Under the pieces are notes generated by a model, which did not search any database, had not been told where the DNA came from, and saw only the letters and a program-made list of their open reading frames with translations. A program made the position numbers and the translations under genes. Shown here one piece after another: positions 35,003 to 48,000 of a DNA stretch of 64,000 nt; the first letter of the stretch is position 1; every line of letters starts with the position of its first letter. This DNA comes from Yamagishiella unicocca (taxonomy: Eukaryota; Chlorophyta; Chlorophyceae; Chlamydomonadales; Volvocaceae), in assembly GCA_003116995.1 (NCBI GenBank), contig BDSL01000086.1, forward strand, positions 310,001-374,000, written 5' to 3'.

Positions 35003-38000
35003 ATGAGTAAGAAACTGCCTTGTTGGCAAAGCCCTGCAATGCTGCAGCGGTTTGCCTGCTGCTTCGGGTCTGGCTTATTCGAGCCGGAGACAAAGCAGCC
35101 AACGCACGTCGGGAATACTTCGGGCCATGCCTTGGGTTTTTCGCCTCATGCCGCCGCAACCTCGCCGACCTCGCGGAATGCGTCCCAATCTCCTGAAGTA
35201 AGTAATATGTTATTCTTGATTGGTTACCATGCCTCGTCAGAGTTTCAAAGTATGTGCTTAGTCATGGTGGCCCTTTGTTGAATCCAGCTTTTGGACGCAC
35301 TGCTTCAAGTGAACGAGGCAGCAGACGCAAATGATTGGGTGTGGCGCACAAGCTTGAAGCTCCAGGCAGCCGCGGTCCACCTACAGTCATCCATACGGTG
35401 AGTCCAGCAGCTAAAGCCGCCACGAAGGCTTGGGCATGGTCTGCGGTAAACTTTGACGTTTTTCGGTTGTCGCAGGTTATACTCCGTTCGAGCCGACGGG
35501 CAGTTCGAGCTGGTAATGGAGGGCTGCACGACTATGGACCTTGCGGAATCGCCGCTAAGCGTGACTGCCGTGGGCTTGCTCCCTCACCAGAAGTTGACAG
35601 GGAATACGATTGAATCACAAGAAGATATACTTTCGCAAATAGACGTCTCATACGTCCATGGCGCCTTGGATAATCTGCGCGGTAACGGTCAGTCACCTGT
35701 CTACGCGCTGGGCAACTCAGCCGCCGTCGCTGTTCCTCTCCTCTGCGGGTCCTCTGAGATGTTCGGGGCACTGCTCATAACTGGTGTGGAAAAGGCTCCA
35801 CAAGCCGTTGGTCCGTTAGGGCCTGCACAACGCCTCCCAGCTCCCTCGACCCGCATCCGGGGGCCACAGCCATCAGCTGGTATGGTAAGCCGCCTCCATG
35901 CACATGATATGGAGCTTCGACAACTGGGAATGGCGATGTCTCTGGGCCTTGCGACAGATTTAGCTGCGTTTCGGCGCCTCTCTATGTCCCTGACGCGGTT
36001 GTCGACAAGTGGCAGCCTCCGAGAAATCATTATCGAGCTATGCGACGCACTGTCGTATCACGTTCGGCAGCGCTTCCTGATCGAACCCGTCGTACGGACA
36101 GCATTGGCAGCGGAGGCAGACGCAGCCAGCGCCTTCCTGCTCGACGTATCCAGCAAAGCATCCGCTATGCCCTCTCGGGGCCGCCGCCCTGCCGATTCGT
36201 CCAGTCCAGCGTACGAGGAGACGGCTGCTGCGGCAGCGCAGCAGCATCCACAGCCGTCCGGGGACTGTTCTGCTCACACGGTTGTGTTTCGGTGAGTCAG
36301 TTCGCATCTGACACGTTTTCTGCCTGCGAGCATGCCAGTTCCGCTAGCCGGTTGGCGGCTTGCGATGCAGTCATAGTGCGCGACATAGGTGCGTTGCACC
36401 GCGTCAGAGAGCGGTAACATCCGAGATGTTCTGATTTCTTGTCATAGAGTTTGTTACCTACAAACGAGATGCAGCACCGTGCGTAGCTCGGCGCTGGACC
36501 TGTTGATCCACGCTGGTCATCCAACATGGCCTTCGTTTCATCCAGTTGAGGTTGTTACTGACGTCCACGGCGTCATACCATTAACGGACGCCGCCACCGC
36601 GCATCTCCCTGTACTGACCCTCCTCCTCCTCCTCCTTCTGGCTTCCTTTCCTGCAGTCTGGACGGCGCGGCAGATGGTACTCCCTCACTCATGGGCCCAG
36701 CTGAAGGGCCACGTTCAGCTGGAATGAAACCCAGCGGCGGCACGAGCTGCCCAGCCGCTGCTGCCGTACGGTACGGCGCGGCATATGAAGGTGCCTCGAC
36801 GGCGGACTCGTTCGCACCACACATCTCGGGGGGTTGTGCGCTGCCGGTGAGCCCCGCGGGCGTCGCCGCCGCCTGCGAGGCGGCCGGCGGGTCGGTTGTG
36901 GCGCGGCCCTTCCAGCTGTCGTACAGCCTGCTGCTTCGGCTGCAGATGCAGCGCCCCAAGCTGTCCGGTATCGCCGTTCGGGACTGCGCACGCCTGGTCC
37001 AGGTGAGGCCCCGGGCCGCAGTGGGAGGCAGGGAGGGCCAGCATACACACCCAAGGACCGCGGACTGGGGGGCGGGGCGGAGAGGGGGGGGGCAGAGAGG
37101 GGGGGCGGGAAGATGGGGTACGAGAGGAAACCCGTGGGTCGGCACTGAAAAGTGAAACCGATTGGTACACGCGATGGGAGGCTGGAGAGGCGCACGGCCG
37201 ACAGACCGCCGGCGCCCGCTGCGACCTAGGCTGGCTGCTGGCCGGCTAAGCGCCGCTGTGGTGAGACTTGTGAATCCAAAATGCGCCTACGACCCAATTG
37301 CACACGCACTGCAGGATATCAACCAACCCTCACGCGACATCTGCCTGCTGATGGGGAACGCTGCGGCGGCGGCCGTGGCCGCCAGCGAGCATGCCTGGGG
37401 ACACAGTCCCTTACACGGCGGCGATGACCGCGATGCCGTTGTATCCGGTTGGTCCATGCGCTCTCGTGTGGACAAGGGCGCCATCAATCCGGTCAGCATC
37501 AGCGGCAGTGGCGGTGATGCCAGCGCTGCCAGTGAAAGCCCGGCGGTGCAGTCCCTCGCGCTGGTGGGCTGCGACACCGGCGACAGGGCCACACTGGCGT
37601 TCTACGTGTGCTTCCCGCAACGCCTGCCGGGGCAGCTGGTAGAGGCGGTGAGGGACAGCTGCCAGCGACTGCTGGAGAAGGTGCGCGGCGGGCGGGGGAC
37701 AGCAGGAGGCGGGCGGGTCGGGAGGCCGGGAGCGGCGCAGGGGCAAGGGCAGGGAGAGCTTAAAACACAATCCACGCCGTCACTCCGCCCACAGGCCCTT
37801 TCCTCGTCACCTCGTCAGCTCGCTCCCGCGCCGTGTACCGCTTACCTCCTCTTCCGTGTTCTCTTTGGCTGCCTCCCCAGGTGCTGATGAGGGCCGTCGC
37901 GCCCAAGCTGTCCGGGGACCTGGCGGCGGAGCTGGCGGCCCTGCGCCGGGGGACACCCGGCACCTTTGCTTTCGTGCAAATGCCGTGCGACACGTCCACG

Positions 38001-41000
38001 GGATCCACGCGCTACCTAGGGCCGGCCTCCGCAGGCACCTTGTGCGGACAGCAGCCGACCGCCAGCAGCGTGGCTTCGGCCACTAATGGCGCCACCGGCT
38101 CGCTTTCCGCAAACCCCGGCCTGCGCTTGCGTGCGTTGGAAGGGCTGCGCCGGCCGGCGGACACTCCGCTGCCGGCGGCAGCAGGTGCTCTGCTGCCCGG
38201 AACAGACCGCACGGGGGGCAGCAGCCACCCCACCACCGAGCTGGCGGCGGTCCCGTCGAGACCGCCCTCGATACTGCGGCCTCAGCGCGCTGCCGTACAA
38301 GCGACTGCTGCAGCTGCCACACGAAGGACCGATGCGATTGCTGGGGCCTGCTGCGGCATCAGGGATGCAGCCGTCGCGACCGCCGCTGCCGCCGCCGCAA
38401 TCGTTGCGGCGGCGCAGCCGCAGCCGGTCGCGAATTCCGCGCAGCGCAGGTGCCAGCCCGGTGGCGCGAATTGCTGCACTTCCTTCACGGCGGGAACCGA
38501 TACCTGCGAGACGTGCTCAACGGGCAGTGGAGGGCACTGCGTCAGTGCGCCGCAGCTGCAGAACGATGTAACAAGGGACGAGGAGCTGCCCACCACGCTG
38601 TACCACGCGTCCTCCGTCGTCGTGGTGTGCGAGCTGGAGGCCGCGGCGGAGAGAAACTGTCAGCAGCTGGGCGCGCTGGTGTCCAGCGTTCGCGACAGCA
38701 TCATGGTCAGCGCCGCAGCGTATCCGGCCGCCTTGGACCGCGTCCCGAGGGCAGCGACGGCGGTGATGTCCTCGTACCTGGGAGGCCGAGGCGGAGGCGG
38801 AGGCGGAGGCGGCACGCCCTCCAGCCCGGCCTCCGTCGGTTCTTCGCGCGTGAGGCGTGCGGCCAGCCCTGGTGGCGGTGGAGAGTCGGAGGCGGCGGAC
38901 ATTGCCGACCTGAAGCTCATTGGCAAGATCGGGCAGGGCGGGGGGGGAGCGGTGTTCCTGGCGCAGATGGCCGGTGGGCTGGAGGTGGCGGTCAAGCTGC
39001 TGGAAATACCGGACAGCTTCGACGTGACAGACTTCGTCGATAAGTATACCTCGCCTGCGGGGCGCGCCAGCGGCCAAGAATGCGGCGCTGCAATGCACCA
39101 CCCCCGCAACACTGCTGCCGCCGCCGCCGCCGATGGTGGTTTAGGCGCTATGCTGGCTGACGAAGCAGTCCGGCAGCAGCTCCGAGCCCGGCGGTCCCTG
39201 CTTCAGAGCGCCACCGAGCTGGCCATGCTGACGTCCATCAGCCACCCGCACATCGTGCAGGTGGGTCAACTGGGTCAGGTTGGGTTGATTAAGTGGGTCA
39301 GTGGGTTGACTGGGTTGGTGTGGGTCAACTGGGTCGGTGGGTCAACTGGGTCAGTGGGTCAACTGGGTCAGTGGGTCAACTGGGTCAGCGCGTCAACTGG
39401 GTCGATGGGTCAACTGGGTCAGTGGGTCAACTGGGTCAGTGGGTCAATGGGTCAATGGGTCAACTGGGTCAGTGGGTCAACTGGGTCAGTGGGTCAATGG
39501 GTCAATGGGTCAACTGGGTCAGTGGGTCAACTGGGTCAGTGGGTCAGTGGGTCAATGGGTCAACTGGGTCAGAGGGTCAGGTGGGAGCAATCGGGTTATA
39601 ACGGAGGGGAAAATGACCTTCTGGCGGCTGTGTTTGATGGGTTGGATGAAGCTGGTGATAGGAACCTCGCGGTACCCTTGGTGTCTGACACCGGGGGTGG
39701 TTCCTCGGAGCCACTCCACAACTTGCTCGCGCCACAACACAGCAGCAGCAGAATCAGCCTCCCTTTCCATTTATGTTAATTTTGTGAACACAGCAGCTTA
39801 ACTGCTGTCGTCCATTTCTTCTTCGTTCCAGAACCGTAGTCGATTAAGCGAGCTGCTGGCAAGCACGCCCCCGGCCACAAATGTGCCTTCATTGCTATGG
39901 CGCCCGGTGATCTTACACACTTACGGCTGATCGCAGGTGTACGGCATATACTCCAACGTAGTCCTAGAGACCGAGATGGCGGGTGTAGGTGGAACCCGGA
40001 GCTTTCGACTTCGGCAGCGGATGCACGTGATGATGGACGAGCTGGATTCGGAGGAGGAGTGCAATCGGGGGCTGGAAGGTGCGCGGGTTGAGGAGGTGGG
40101 GACGAGGCGTGGTGCTCGGGCAGGTGGGGAGATACCAAATGGTACAAAAGCCCGACCAGCGCACTCGCAGCGCCTTTCAAGGCCCTAATGCTGCAATTAC
40201 CTGACGATGCCATGTGCCGCACGTCCGTGCCAAACTGCGCAATGCTTTATGATATCAGTTTGCATAACCAAGCAAAGTAAGGGCCTGTAGATCGTCCGGC
40301 CATTCTCGCCCTTTTCCTTGCCGTCTGTGTAGTGTTGGTTGCGCATCAAGCCGCTGTTAATCTCGCCACACCGACGCTAGTCGGACCCGTCTCCATGCTG
40401 CATTTGCTGCTATCCGCTGCGAAAGTGTCCAATGGACACAACCGCCGCCGTCTAATGACTTGGCCCCCCCTCCCGCCCCCTCCCCTCCCCGCACCCACCC
40501 ACCTTGCAGAGTGCGCGCCCGTGTGCAGCGCCGTGTGCATGACGCTATGCGAGCTGGGGTCACTGGCCACGGCGCTGGCGGGGGGCAGCTTCCCGAGCCG
40601 GCAGATGAAAGCCCCCCGCGGGGCGGGCCAGGAAGCCGCGATTGTGGACATCCATGCCTTCGGCGCGGCACTGATGAAGGTGAGGCAGAACGACGCTATC
40701 TAGCCTGGCACGTATAGCGATGTCGCCATGCAGGTTTCGCTGGACAGGCAGGGCAGCTGCGGGTTCCAGCAGCCATACCGTATACAGCCGCCATCTTAGG
40801 AATTGGAGACGTCAATCCAGCCTCTTGCTCCTTCCCTTGAGCCTCCCAAGGCCTCTCCCAGCAGAGCGAGCCTTGCCACTCCACACCTGAAGGGAATGCG
40901 CCCCCCCGCCCCGCCCCCGCCGCCCGGGTCTTCACCCCGCCCCTCCCGCCCCGCCCCTGCCCCCCCCCCAGTGCGTGTACCTGACGCTGCTGGAGGTGGC

Positions 41001-42792
41001 CCTGGCGCTGCGCTACCTGCACGGCCGCCACATCGTGCACCGGGGTGAGGGGCGCGGAGCGCGGTTCGGGGGCGGGGGAGGTGCCGCGCTGCTGGCTGCG
41101 ATGCAAGACCGCACGCAGCCCTACCTTGCCTGGCTCGCGTGTGTGTGTACGGCTGCCGGTGGCTGGGAACGACGCAGCCGCCCCGTCGCCCCCTGCTGAC
41201 CGCACCCAACACCCCGCACCCCTTCCGGTGCCGTTGCGGCTGCTGCCCCCCTTTCGTCACGGTCCAGACCTCAAGCCCGGCAACATCCTGCTCAAGTGCT
41301 GCGCCTCCACTCCGGGCGACCCCCGCGGCTTCACAGCCAAGATTGCGGACTTCGGGCTGGCGCTGGTGCTGGACCAGGAGGCGGCCGCGGGGGCGGGGCA
41401 GGGGGGTGGCGACGGAAGCAGCGGCCGCTACACGCTGCAGGACAAGGCTTGCGGCACGTGAGTTGCATCAGGTTTGCTCATGCCTGGGCTGAGTTGGTTA
41501 AACCGAAGACGGTGGCTAATTGCGTCGTAAGACCCGGTGGGTTGCGGCCCATGGGTCTGCAGTGCCCCGCCGGGTCACGAGCTCCATTGACTCATGACCC
41601 TTTTTTAGCACGTAGCGGGATCGTCGTTTTTCCAACCGTATAGAACGTGGCCTCGTTTGCCTTGCCACGGGCCCATGCCCCGCCGCCTCCATCCATCAAA
41701 ATCGAGCCACGGCGCGTCACCTTTTCCTCTTTCCTCCGCCCGCGCCCGTCTTGATTGTCTGCTGCTGCGCCCTCAGCATCGACCACATGGGGCCGGAGGC
41801 CTGGCGAGGCAAAGGTACGTGGGTGGCTGGATGGGCTCGCTTCTAGTATTAGTGCGCATAAGTGCGTACAGCCTTCGCGGCGTACACCCTTCGCGGCGTA
41901 CAGCCTTCGCGGCGTACAGCCTTCGCGGCGTACAGCCTTCGCGGCGTACAGCCTTCGCGGCGTACAGCCTTCGCGGCGTACAGCCTTCGCGGCGTACAGC
42001 CTTCGCGGCGTACAGCCTTCGCGGCGTACAGCCTTCGCGGCGCACAGCCTTCCCGGCGCACAGCGGGCCAGCCAGCTGCGTCGATACTGCACGCAGACAC
42101 CACATCACACACCGCGCACACACGGACGCCGCAGCGGCGCAGTTTGGACGGCAGCTTTGATGTCGGTTTGGATCGCAATTTGAATCCTGATCCTACTTTC
42201 AGGCAGGCTGTCAGACGCACGGTACCTGCCTGCTGCCGCTTGTTGTGCGGTGGCGCTACCGTAAGCTCCTCGCCCAACCCGCCCTCCCTGGAGCGCTTCT
42301 TTCTCTCGACGTGCCGGCCCACCCGTGGGGTTCTTGCTCTGAGTCCTCCCCGTCCCTCGTCGCAGGCTCTCGCATCACCGCTGCACTGGACATGTACAGC
42401 TTTGGCGTGGTGATGTTGCAAGCGGTGACAGGCGGCAGGAGGCCCTTTGGCTCGGTGCCGCCCGAACGGATCGGCAGGCTGGTGGCGTCCGGAACGAGGC
42501 CGGTCTTCCCTGCCTGGGTGCCCGAGCCGTACAGGTGGGACACCCGTACATACCGGCCCCAGCACCCCACACCGTGGCTCGTCATCCCTGCCGACCTCAC
42601 AACCGCGCCGCCACCTCGCATCCACGGGTCTTCCTCGCAACCTCCTGTGCGGGCACCATCCAACATATGCGTGTGTGTGTGTGCGTATGTACGTGCAGGG
42701 AGCTCGCCAAGGCTTGCTGGTCGCACGAGCCGCAGCACCGCCCCACTGCGGCCCAAGTGGTGGTGGCGCTCCGCCAGCAGCTGCAGAGGTAA
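35003..42792 (+). CDS. Ser/Thr (TKL-type) protein kinase with N-terminal GAF-like domain
   Basis: Thirteen exons, all in phase: 35003-35197, 35288-35397, 35476-36291, 36657-37002, 37315-37680, 37881-39260, 39937-40078, 40510-40679, 40972-41044, 41268-41457, 41777-41814, 42366-42534, 42699-42792 (TAA); 4089 nt, 1362 residues. Residues about 66-270 look GAF-like (AAVAVPLLCGSSEMFGALLI). The kinase domain covers about 953-1362: G-loop GKIGQGGGGAVF, VAVKLLEI with the ATP lysine, RYLHGRHIVHRDLKPGN, IADFGLALVL, GPE in place of APE (HMGPEAWRGK), and ALDMYSFGVVMLQAVTGG. The N-terminus has a Cys pair (FACCFGSG), possibly a lipid anchor. The middle is Ala/Gly/Gln-rich. The exon 4-5 acceptor (37313-37314) is the only phase-compatible one I found. 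It is a paralogue of the kinase at 48468 (shared RGFTAK before DFG). Confidence 0.83.
39261..39590 (+). repeat. TGGGTCA(AC) minisatellite at kinase intron 6 donor
   Basis: About 330 bases of TGGGTCAACTGGGTCAG units starting at the first base of the intron. The true donor GTGGGTCA is itself one unit of the array. Confidence 0.95.
41866..42063 (+). repeat. 16-bp minisatellite in kinase intron 11
   Basis: About twelve copies of CGTACAGCCTTCGCGG between exons 41814 and 42366. Long open frames through it on both strands are repeat artefacts. Confidence 0.95.
42618..42647 (+). repeat. Intron repeat family III, 3'-type copy (kinase intron 12)
   Basis: CGCATCCACGGGTCTTCCTC then GCAACCTCC, about 50 nt before the acceptor at 42698. 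It is the reverse complement of the 5' form at 1358-1383. Confidence 0.75.
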
Positions 42793-42935
42793 CTGCCATC
42801 CATGGTCATCGGCAGCTAGCAGGACGGAGGTGGGCGGCCTTCGGAGCAGGACGCATGACAAGCTCGCTTTATGGTAGGGCACCGCAAGCACATACGCGCA
42901 CAAGCAAGGGGGCCGGAGCGATCAGTATGCAGTAT

Positions 42936-42966
<31 letters not shown>

Positions 42967-44408
42967 TCGCATTGCCAAATTGCGACCATCAATTAAGCAG
43001 AATCGCAAAGTCACGCACGTGCAGGTAGTTGCGACCCAAATGATGACGAATGCAGAGCCGCAGCAGTGACGGTTGAGAGGCACCCAGTGAATGCAACGAG
43101 GCATCTGTTGTTTTCTGGGCCGTTGATGGTGTGGCATAATAAAGTGGTAGGAAGGTCGCTTGGCGCGAACAGCGATGACCCGGCAACAGCTCCTAGGTGT
43201 GCCTTTTTTGCGCACGCGTGGCTTCCCGCCACGTTTCTTATCCAAGTGCACGCATTGCAAGTGTTGCATACGTTGTCGCAAGCAAATCTCGTACGTCTCA
43301 CACCGTACGGACGCACGTCATCAAGTGACGGGCTGCAGAGGCAGGTAGGCAGGTAGGGCCTGCCTACCTCCCTTACCGACCAGCATTGCGCATTCAATCG
43401 TTTCGTACGTTGCGGACATACCGTCAAAAGGACCACTTTTGACCAATGTGTCAGTTTGTCGAGATATCGTGATATTCTATGTTACCATGAATTTGTTACT
43501 TACGTAGTTGCGCTAGGATGCCGTGGGTCGATCACCAAGGTTGGTTTGCGGGCATCTGGAAGGTCAATCTCAGCTTCCTGGGAACCATATCGCTGAGGAG
43601 TGGTGCGCATACACTCGACCAACATGCCAGCAAACAGTGGAAGGAGAGGTAGGCATTTTGTTATCATGTATGTCGGTGCGTGTAGGCCTGCGCTGCCGTT
43701 CATTCGCAACGGCAGTTGCGAGGGCCGTACAATTGTCGTACACCTGATACACCGACCAGGGGGTATTACCGACCACCCGCGCTATCTTTTTGGGTTTTTG
43801 TCAAACCGACATGTTCTACCGAAGGTAACTTGTCTATGGGGTGTGGATCGAGGGGAGAGAGGTGGTGGGGGGTGGATGTATGCTCGAAGCCTGCTGTTAG
43901 GTAGCCTGCTCCCGCGTTGCGGGGGCGAGGCCCCGTCGTGGATCAGCCAAACTCCATAATTTGCCCCGCGCTGCGCTCTACTGCACTTTCTATGCTATAT
44001 TAATACTAGTACAAGCCGGCGGTAGAGCTATATGGCCAAGGACGTCCGCCTATCAACGAACGCCAAAAAGCAACGTCGGAAGGATGACGGTTGTCGGGAC
44101 ATTTTCAATAGACACTCACGGCGCCGAGCCTCGGCCAGCTATCATGTCATGCAAGATGTGCCGCTAGTGCGGCCCGGGGGTAGAAGCTGTTGCCAAAGCG
44201 CCGTCGTCGCTATCGATGTGCCGTGCGCGGCTGCGGGCGGGAAATCGCCCTCGGAGAGCGCGCCCGTGGTGACCCATTATATTGTGTGTATTATACGTCC
44301 GTGGTCACCCAATACATTATGTTTCCAGAAATGCGGGAGGGGATCGCGAGCGAGAGCAGGTCCGCTCGCGGGATCATGCAGACCGCGTCGTGCCCAAGCT
44401 ACAGTACA

Positions 44409-45374
44409 GATGGTTCTACCTCTTGGTCTGGAACCCACTGTAACCGTTACAACAAGTACAGCGGCCTAGCAAGCCGCCTGTCATGCAGCATGTCAATCAA
44501 CATGTTGCTATCTGCGATCATGAGCTGCTAGCCAGCGCATTTTGATGCAAAGGTCCTTTGCACCGCAGCCATGCAAGTCACTGAGTTGCGACGGCAGCTA
44601 GATGAGAAATTGAGTACCGGTAGATGCAAGCCCTGGGACGCATCCCCAGGGCATATGGGGGTGCCCGTGGGGGGCGCAGCGGGTCGGCACGCGTGGGTTG
44701 TGGCCGCCTGGTCCATACCCGGGGTGGTTGGGAATATCCCCCAGTGTTCTTCTGATAGGGCTCTTTGGACCCCTCTCACAGGGATGATGGCATTGAGCTA
44801 ATTACTGAGCTAAAACACGATCGCCCCTCCGGGGTACGTACCGAGGACCCCATCCTCCACCTGCCACGCGAAGTCCAGCGTGTTTGGCGCACGTATGCGT
44901 TTCCCAGGCTGCGGCATAGTGTTACTGGTCGGTAATACCCACCCCCACCTGTATGGTGGTCGAACAGAGAGCCTTTTCGCGTTCGGTTGTCGGAGCTAGA
45001 AGAGTCGGAGATATGGTGTCACTGTACCGCGAACTGTCACAGCGCTTGCAGCAATTTCATTGGGCTAAGCTCGTGCTGCGCTTCTGGAACGGCATGCGCC
45101 ATTTGCCCTGTGCCGCTCTGTCCTGTTCTGCCCTGTTTGCCTTGTTGTACGGACCCATCGTGGCGGGCTGAGGTCCGGAGCAGGGGTCGTATCTTCCTTT
45201 GCGGGGTATGTCCAGACCCCAGACATTAGGAGACTTCCCAGCGGCATTCTATATCTGGCATTTCCGTATTTCGGGCCTCCCCCACAGGATTTTGGACATC
45301 AGCCGAACTCACGCCGATTCATCTTTGTTGTTGGAACGGTTACAGTGGGTTCCAGACCAAGAGGTAGAACCATC
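44409..45374. mobile_element. Segment bounded by 46-bp inverted repeats, possible non-autonomous DNA transposon
   Basis: Left end 44409-44454 (GATGGTTCTACCTCTTGGTC, TGGAACCCACTGTAACCGTT) is repeated inverted at 45328-45374 with about one mismatch. The 966-base segment encodes no recognisable transposase, and I see no target-site duplication, so the true ends may lie elsewhere. Confidence 0.5.
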
Positions 45375-46488
45375 GGGCGCATCGCCTGACACTGAACAAG
45401 ACGGAGGAAACAAAAACCGACATGCACCGAAACAAAGGCAAACCACCAGAACACCAAATTGACAGGCCGTAGGCATACAGAGCAGCAGCCAGCACCCCAG
45501 GGGGAATTTGCACTAGAGGCTCCCCTATCAGGAACTGGCCACCAACCAACCTAACAGCCCAGCATCCGACAAACCAGTGAAGCGCCGCAACGATACAAAC
45601 ATCGGAACCAGCCACCTCTCATCCCATAAGGCACGGACCCCTAGTAGGGCTCAACACGCCTATATAGCCATCCAATGTCTTATGGAGCCAGCCCAGCCCA
45701 AAACGGCGTCCAATGTCCGGTGGACATTAAGATAGGACAACCATTACGACAAGATAGGCCCCTGGTCCGGAGGCCGGTCCGGAGGCAGAGCCCCGGGTCC
45801 GTTCAGTTGTTGCCGAGTTGCGAGTCAAGACAGCGCGCATGCTGCCTCCTCCCGTGCACACCCCGACTGCGTTGCACTCCCGACTAGCTACACAGACTGG
45901 CAATCTCTACCAACAGGTGTGATGGTCAGGGAAGGGACCCAAGAGCCCGACAAGGGATAGGTTGAATACCTGTAATACTTGCTAGGGGCATCCAGAGGCG
46001 GTTGAACCGCTGAAATGGGGAAAGGGAAACATTCGTAACTTGCGCGACCAAGCAAAGGCCACGCTAACGTGCGCAAATCGCACGATGTTCGCAAACACGT
46101 CACACTTCTCGTGTTGAGCACGCCCCACCTGGTGGGCGGAAAGGGATAGACGTGGTTCATAGGGGCAGGGTGTGGGACACATCTGGGACGGCCACCTCCA
46201 ATCTGTCACCACACACACGCACTTAAGTAAGAAGGGGCCTCAGTGGCTCACGGACCGGATCCACAGCCCGGAGTCGCAGCTCCAGGGGGGCGCACAGTCG
46301 CACTCGCACTAGCCTACACTTCGGTAGTTGTTGTTTGTGGGGGCGGCGGTGCAGCGGGGTCGGGTATATACGTGGTTGGCCAAGGTGACGGAGCCGTACG
46401 TAAGGGGAGGGGGGTGACTGGGGCTGGAGGTGGAGGGGTGAGGGGGGCGGCCGCAAGTACACGTGCTGCGCGGAGTGCATGCCCCACG

Positions 46489-46920
46489 CTAGGCTCCACA
46501 CCAGGCTCGACGTGCCTTCACGTGGGTTCCTCTCCTTGGCCATACCTGCACGTCAAGCACCGCCTTGCCCGTCTGCCAGCCGAGCTTCCCATCCAACCTA
46601 ACTTTAGCTCCCACCAGCGCAACGGCCGTAGGTGCCTTGCGCTGGCCAAAGTTCCCGCAAGCAGCTGGGCGGGGAGAATGCGCCCAACTGACTACCCTTA
46701 GGACCCTTCGTTGCTCGTTGCAGGTTGGCCAGTCCGGTCGCTGCCTCGGCACCTGGGCGAGCGAGTCCGTCGTGCTGGCGGCCAGGTACACATGCGCACC
46801 GCGGTAACTTAACACACGCGTAGCATATGTCACCAGCACGATGATGATGAGGACTTGTTGGGTCACTCGCTGCAGACCGTTCCTGCGATGGTCGTAAACG
46901 ATTACGCTTTCTCTAGCCAT
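46489..46920 (-). CDS. Doubtful small ORF with one hydrophobic helix
   Basis: Open from ATG at 46920 (MARESVIVYDHRRNGLQ) with a helix VLIIIVLVTYATRVL near residue 24 and a reasonable segment AVALVGAKVRLDGKLG before a CAG|GTATGG donor-like site near 46545. No family recognised and no second exon found. It could be the first exon of a short gene or chance. Confidence 0.2.
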   Translation of the reverse strand: MARESVIVYDHRRNGLQRVTQQVLIIIVLVTYATRVLSYRGAHVYLAASTTDSLAQVPRQRPDWPTCNEQRRVLRVVSWAHSPRPAACGNFGQRKAPTAVALVGAKVRLDGKLGWQTGKAVLDVQVWPRRGTHVKARRAWCGA

Positions 46921-48000
46921 GGTGAGACTGAGCGATTACATATGCTTGCGGATTCGATTCAACCCAACTCAGATGAACCAGGCCATGTACGCGCAGCAGG
47001 TCGATAGGCTCATGAGGCGCATGAACCGCCATGAACGAATGTAATGGGCGGCGAAAACGGACGGAGCGGGCCGCCCATAGTTATCCGCCGCGAACTGGTA
47101 TCTATACAAAGCTAGCTCGCAAGCGCACGTGGAAGGTGCGGACGGAGGATAACGAAGACCACAACAAGGGCCAGGATTCGCTGCTAGAACCGCTTATGTA
47201 TTTGGAAATTATTCGCCACCCCGCCCGCACCCTTACCACGCTAGGACCTGACAATTAAGATAATAACATGAGGTGACGGTGTCCGCAAGGGACATGATGT
47301 CGTCCCGTCAGTTGCTTGACACGCACACACCAACCGGCAGGTTTCTCCACGCCCTCCGCGGGGCAGTCAGGAGCTGTTATCTTCTCCCAGCCTCTTCCCA
47401 TCAATCGATCAGGGGAACCCAGGATCGGTCTCAATTCGCCCCTCGAGGCTGTGTCTCCTTCCTCGTTGCCAGGGCATAGTACGGGCGACGACTTGTAAGG
47501 GTTTCCGATTCGCAGGTTGAACATCAACCGGCCGCGGATGTTTGCAATTTGCTTTGACATCACTGGAGGAAGCTGCAACATTTCAGCAACTAGATTTTAC
47601 TAGATTCGGGGAGCCTGAAAGCAGTTAACGACCCTCAACACCGAAGCCGTTTCCACTTCTACGCCGCTCTCACCCATGGCGCTCTCACAGTTTTGATATC
47701 TCAGCCCTTTCCAATGCCGTAAAGGATAAGGACAAGGGAAACGAGACGGCCAGATCCTTATGTCACCAAAGAGTGTCGGGCAGAGCGGCGCTCTGGTGTC
47801 AGGAGTACGTCATGGGCATTCTGCACGCTGCAGGGAGGTATTCGGCATTCAGGATCAAAACGTTACGAGCCCCTCAATGCGTAGAGGCGAGCTTAAAGGC
47901 TGGATACCACGTCTATGTGCAAGAGCATAGGCTGCACATCAGCCCATGACAACACAGAGGACTCCAATCCTGTACATCATCAAAGGGGGGACATAGTTTT

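Noticed and set aside
41592..42799. Minus- and plus-strand ORFs with REGCTPRRLYAAK or SRRTAFAAY repeats
   Set aside because: Products of the 16-bp minisatellite inside a kinase intron; flanking kinase exons on plus are in phase without it.
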